Shown here: piece by piece, positions 4,983-5,340 of the stretch | Position numbering within the stretch: the first letter of the stretch is position 1 | Layout: the number at the start of each line of letters is the position of its first letter | Assembly (NCBI GenBank): GCA_946410375.1 | Contig: CAMKAB010000081.1 | Location: 1-5,340, forward strand | Reading direction: 5' to 3' | DNA length: 5,340 nucleotides | Source: an uncultured Spirochaetaceae bacterium | Lineage (GTDB): Bacteria > Spirochaetota > Spirochaetia > Sphaerochaetales > Sphaerochaetaceae | Position numbers and translations under genes: made by a program | Notes under the pieces: generated by a model | The model's input: only the letters and a program-made list of their open reading frames with translations | Database searches by the model: none | What the model was told of the DNA's origin: nothing

Positions 4983-5340
4983 GTAATCTTGGAAAAGGAT
5001 CTTAATTTGTACGGCTCGGCTAAGGTCTCCATTCCGACTCCCGAACTATACGTGATATACGCAGGGGATAAGAAGACAGATAAGGAAATAATCAGCTTGA
5101 AAGAGTCTTTTTTTGGTGGAAAAGAAGCAGATATTGATGTTAAGATAAAGGTGATTAAGAGGACGGAATCGACAGGTTGTAATAGTGAAAACATAGTGAA
5201 TCAGTACCTGAAATTCGCGCAGATAGAGAATGAGGAAGTGCGGAAAACAGGCAGGACGATTGAGACATTGCAAAAGATAATCGCCCGGTGTGAAGAAGAC
5301 GGGGTGCTGATAGAGTACTTTATGAGGAGGAAAGGGGAAG
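4983..5340 (+). pseudogene. C-terminal part of an Rpn / PD-(D/E)XK nuclease family putative transposase (5'-truncated, runs off the window)
   Basis: The frame starts after TAA at 4980-4982 and stays open to the window end, giving 119 residues. It resembles the post-catalytic half of Rpn-family proteins: SIPTPELYVIYAG (16-28), matching the usual 'I-P-x-P-E-(F/L)-x-V-(F/I)-Y-x-G'; EIISLKESFFGG (35-46); DIDVKIKVI (50-58); NIVNQYLKFA (70-79), then VRKTGRT (86-92); and ETLQKIIARCEEDGVLIEYF (94-113), like 'E-A-I-x-x-x-I-x-x-C-x-x-x-G-(V/I)-L-x-E-(Y/F)-L'. The N-terminal nuclease core (roughly 150-200 residues with the D and E-x-K/Q catalytic residues) is absent, and I find no trace of it in other upstream frames. 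The only early start is TTG at 4989, without a ribosome binding site; the next ATG is near residue 114. So it is probably a decayed fragment. These proteins promote recombination in E. coli (RpnA) and are multicopy in many treponemes. Confidence 0.72.

Noticed and set aside
4946..5273. Minus-strand frames opposite the Rpn-like fragment
   Set aside because: The plus strand carries recognisable family motifs; the minus frames are Phe/Leu/Cys-rich shadows.

Overview
The window looks like a stretch of chromosome from a diderm bacterium. The best guess is a spirochaete of the Treponema type, because the outer-membrane barrel, the HigA-like antitoxin and the Rpn-like fragment all read like treponemal proteins. 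That assignment rests on remembered family style, not on a search. Base composition is moderate over the first 4.1 kb and appears by eye more AT-rich from about 4160 onward.

Layout, left to right. Bases 1-94 hold the last 30 codons of an unrecognised upstream gene. Its end carries the ribosome binding site for a 498-residue secreted outer-membrane beta-barrel protein (99-1595), which has an unusual Ser/Asp/Phe-rich segment straight after the signal peptide. The gap from 1596 to 1891 is almost filled by six copies of a 37-bp GC-rich tandem repeat containing a small hairpin. Next is aspS (1892-3736), a complete bacterial-type aspartyl-tRNA synthetase. Its anticodon-domain residues suggest the non-discriminating type, which would charge both tRNA-Asp and tRNA-Asn. 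A short DUF4177-family gene follows (3820-4074), and two rightward intrinsic terminators close that block.

The right-hand part (4238-5340) is accessory and rearranged. A 60-62 bp tandem array with an A-B-A-B organisation runs into the 3' end of a leftward HigA-like antitoxin gene (4436-4753) and supplies its last six codons and stop codon. The antitoxin has its own sigma70-like promoter. A headless helical ORF (frame open 4765-4968, leftward) occupies the toxin position just upstream of it, but does not look like HigB/RelE. Divergent from that ORF is the C-terminal half of an Rpn / PD-(D/E)XK 'recombination-promoting nuclease / putative transposase' protein (4983 to the window end, rightward), which also lacks a start codon. 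The two headless frames abut within about 15 bp, which marks a likely recombination breakpoint.

No metabolic pathway joins these genes. The left half is housekeeping and envelope. The right half looks like a small toxin-antitoxin/Rpn remnant island. I see no convincing new multi-gene system; the most useful leads are the two arrays, the repeat-terminated antitoxin, the toxin-position ORF and the predicted relaxed tRNA specificity of AspRS.
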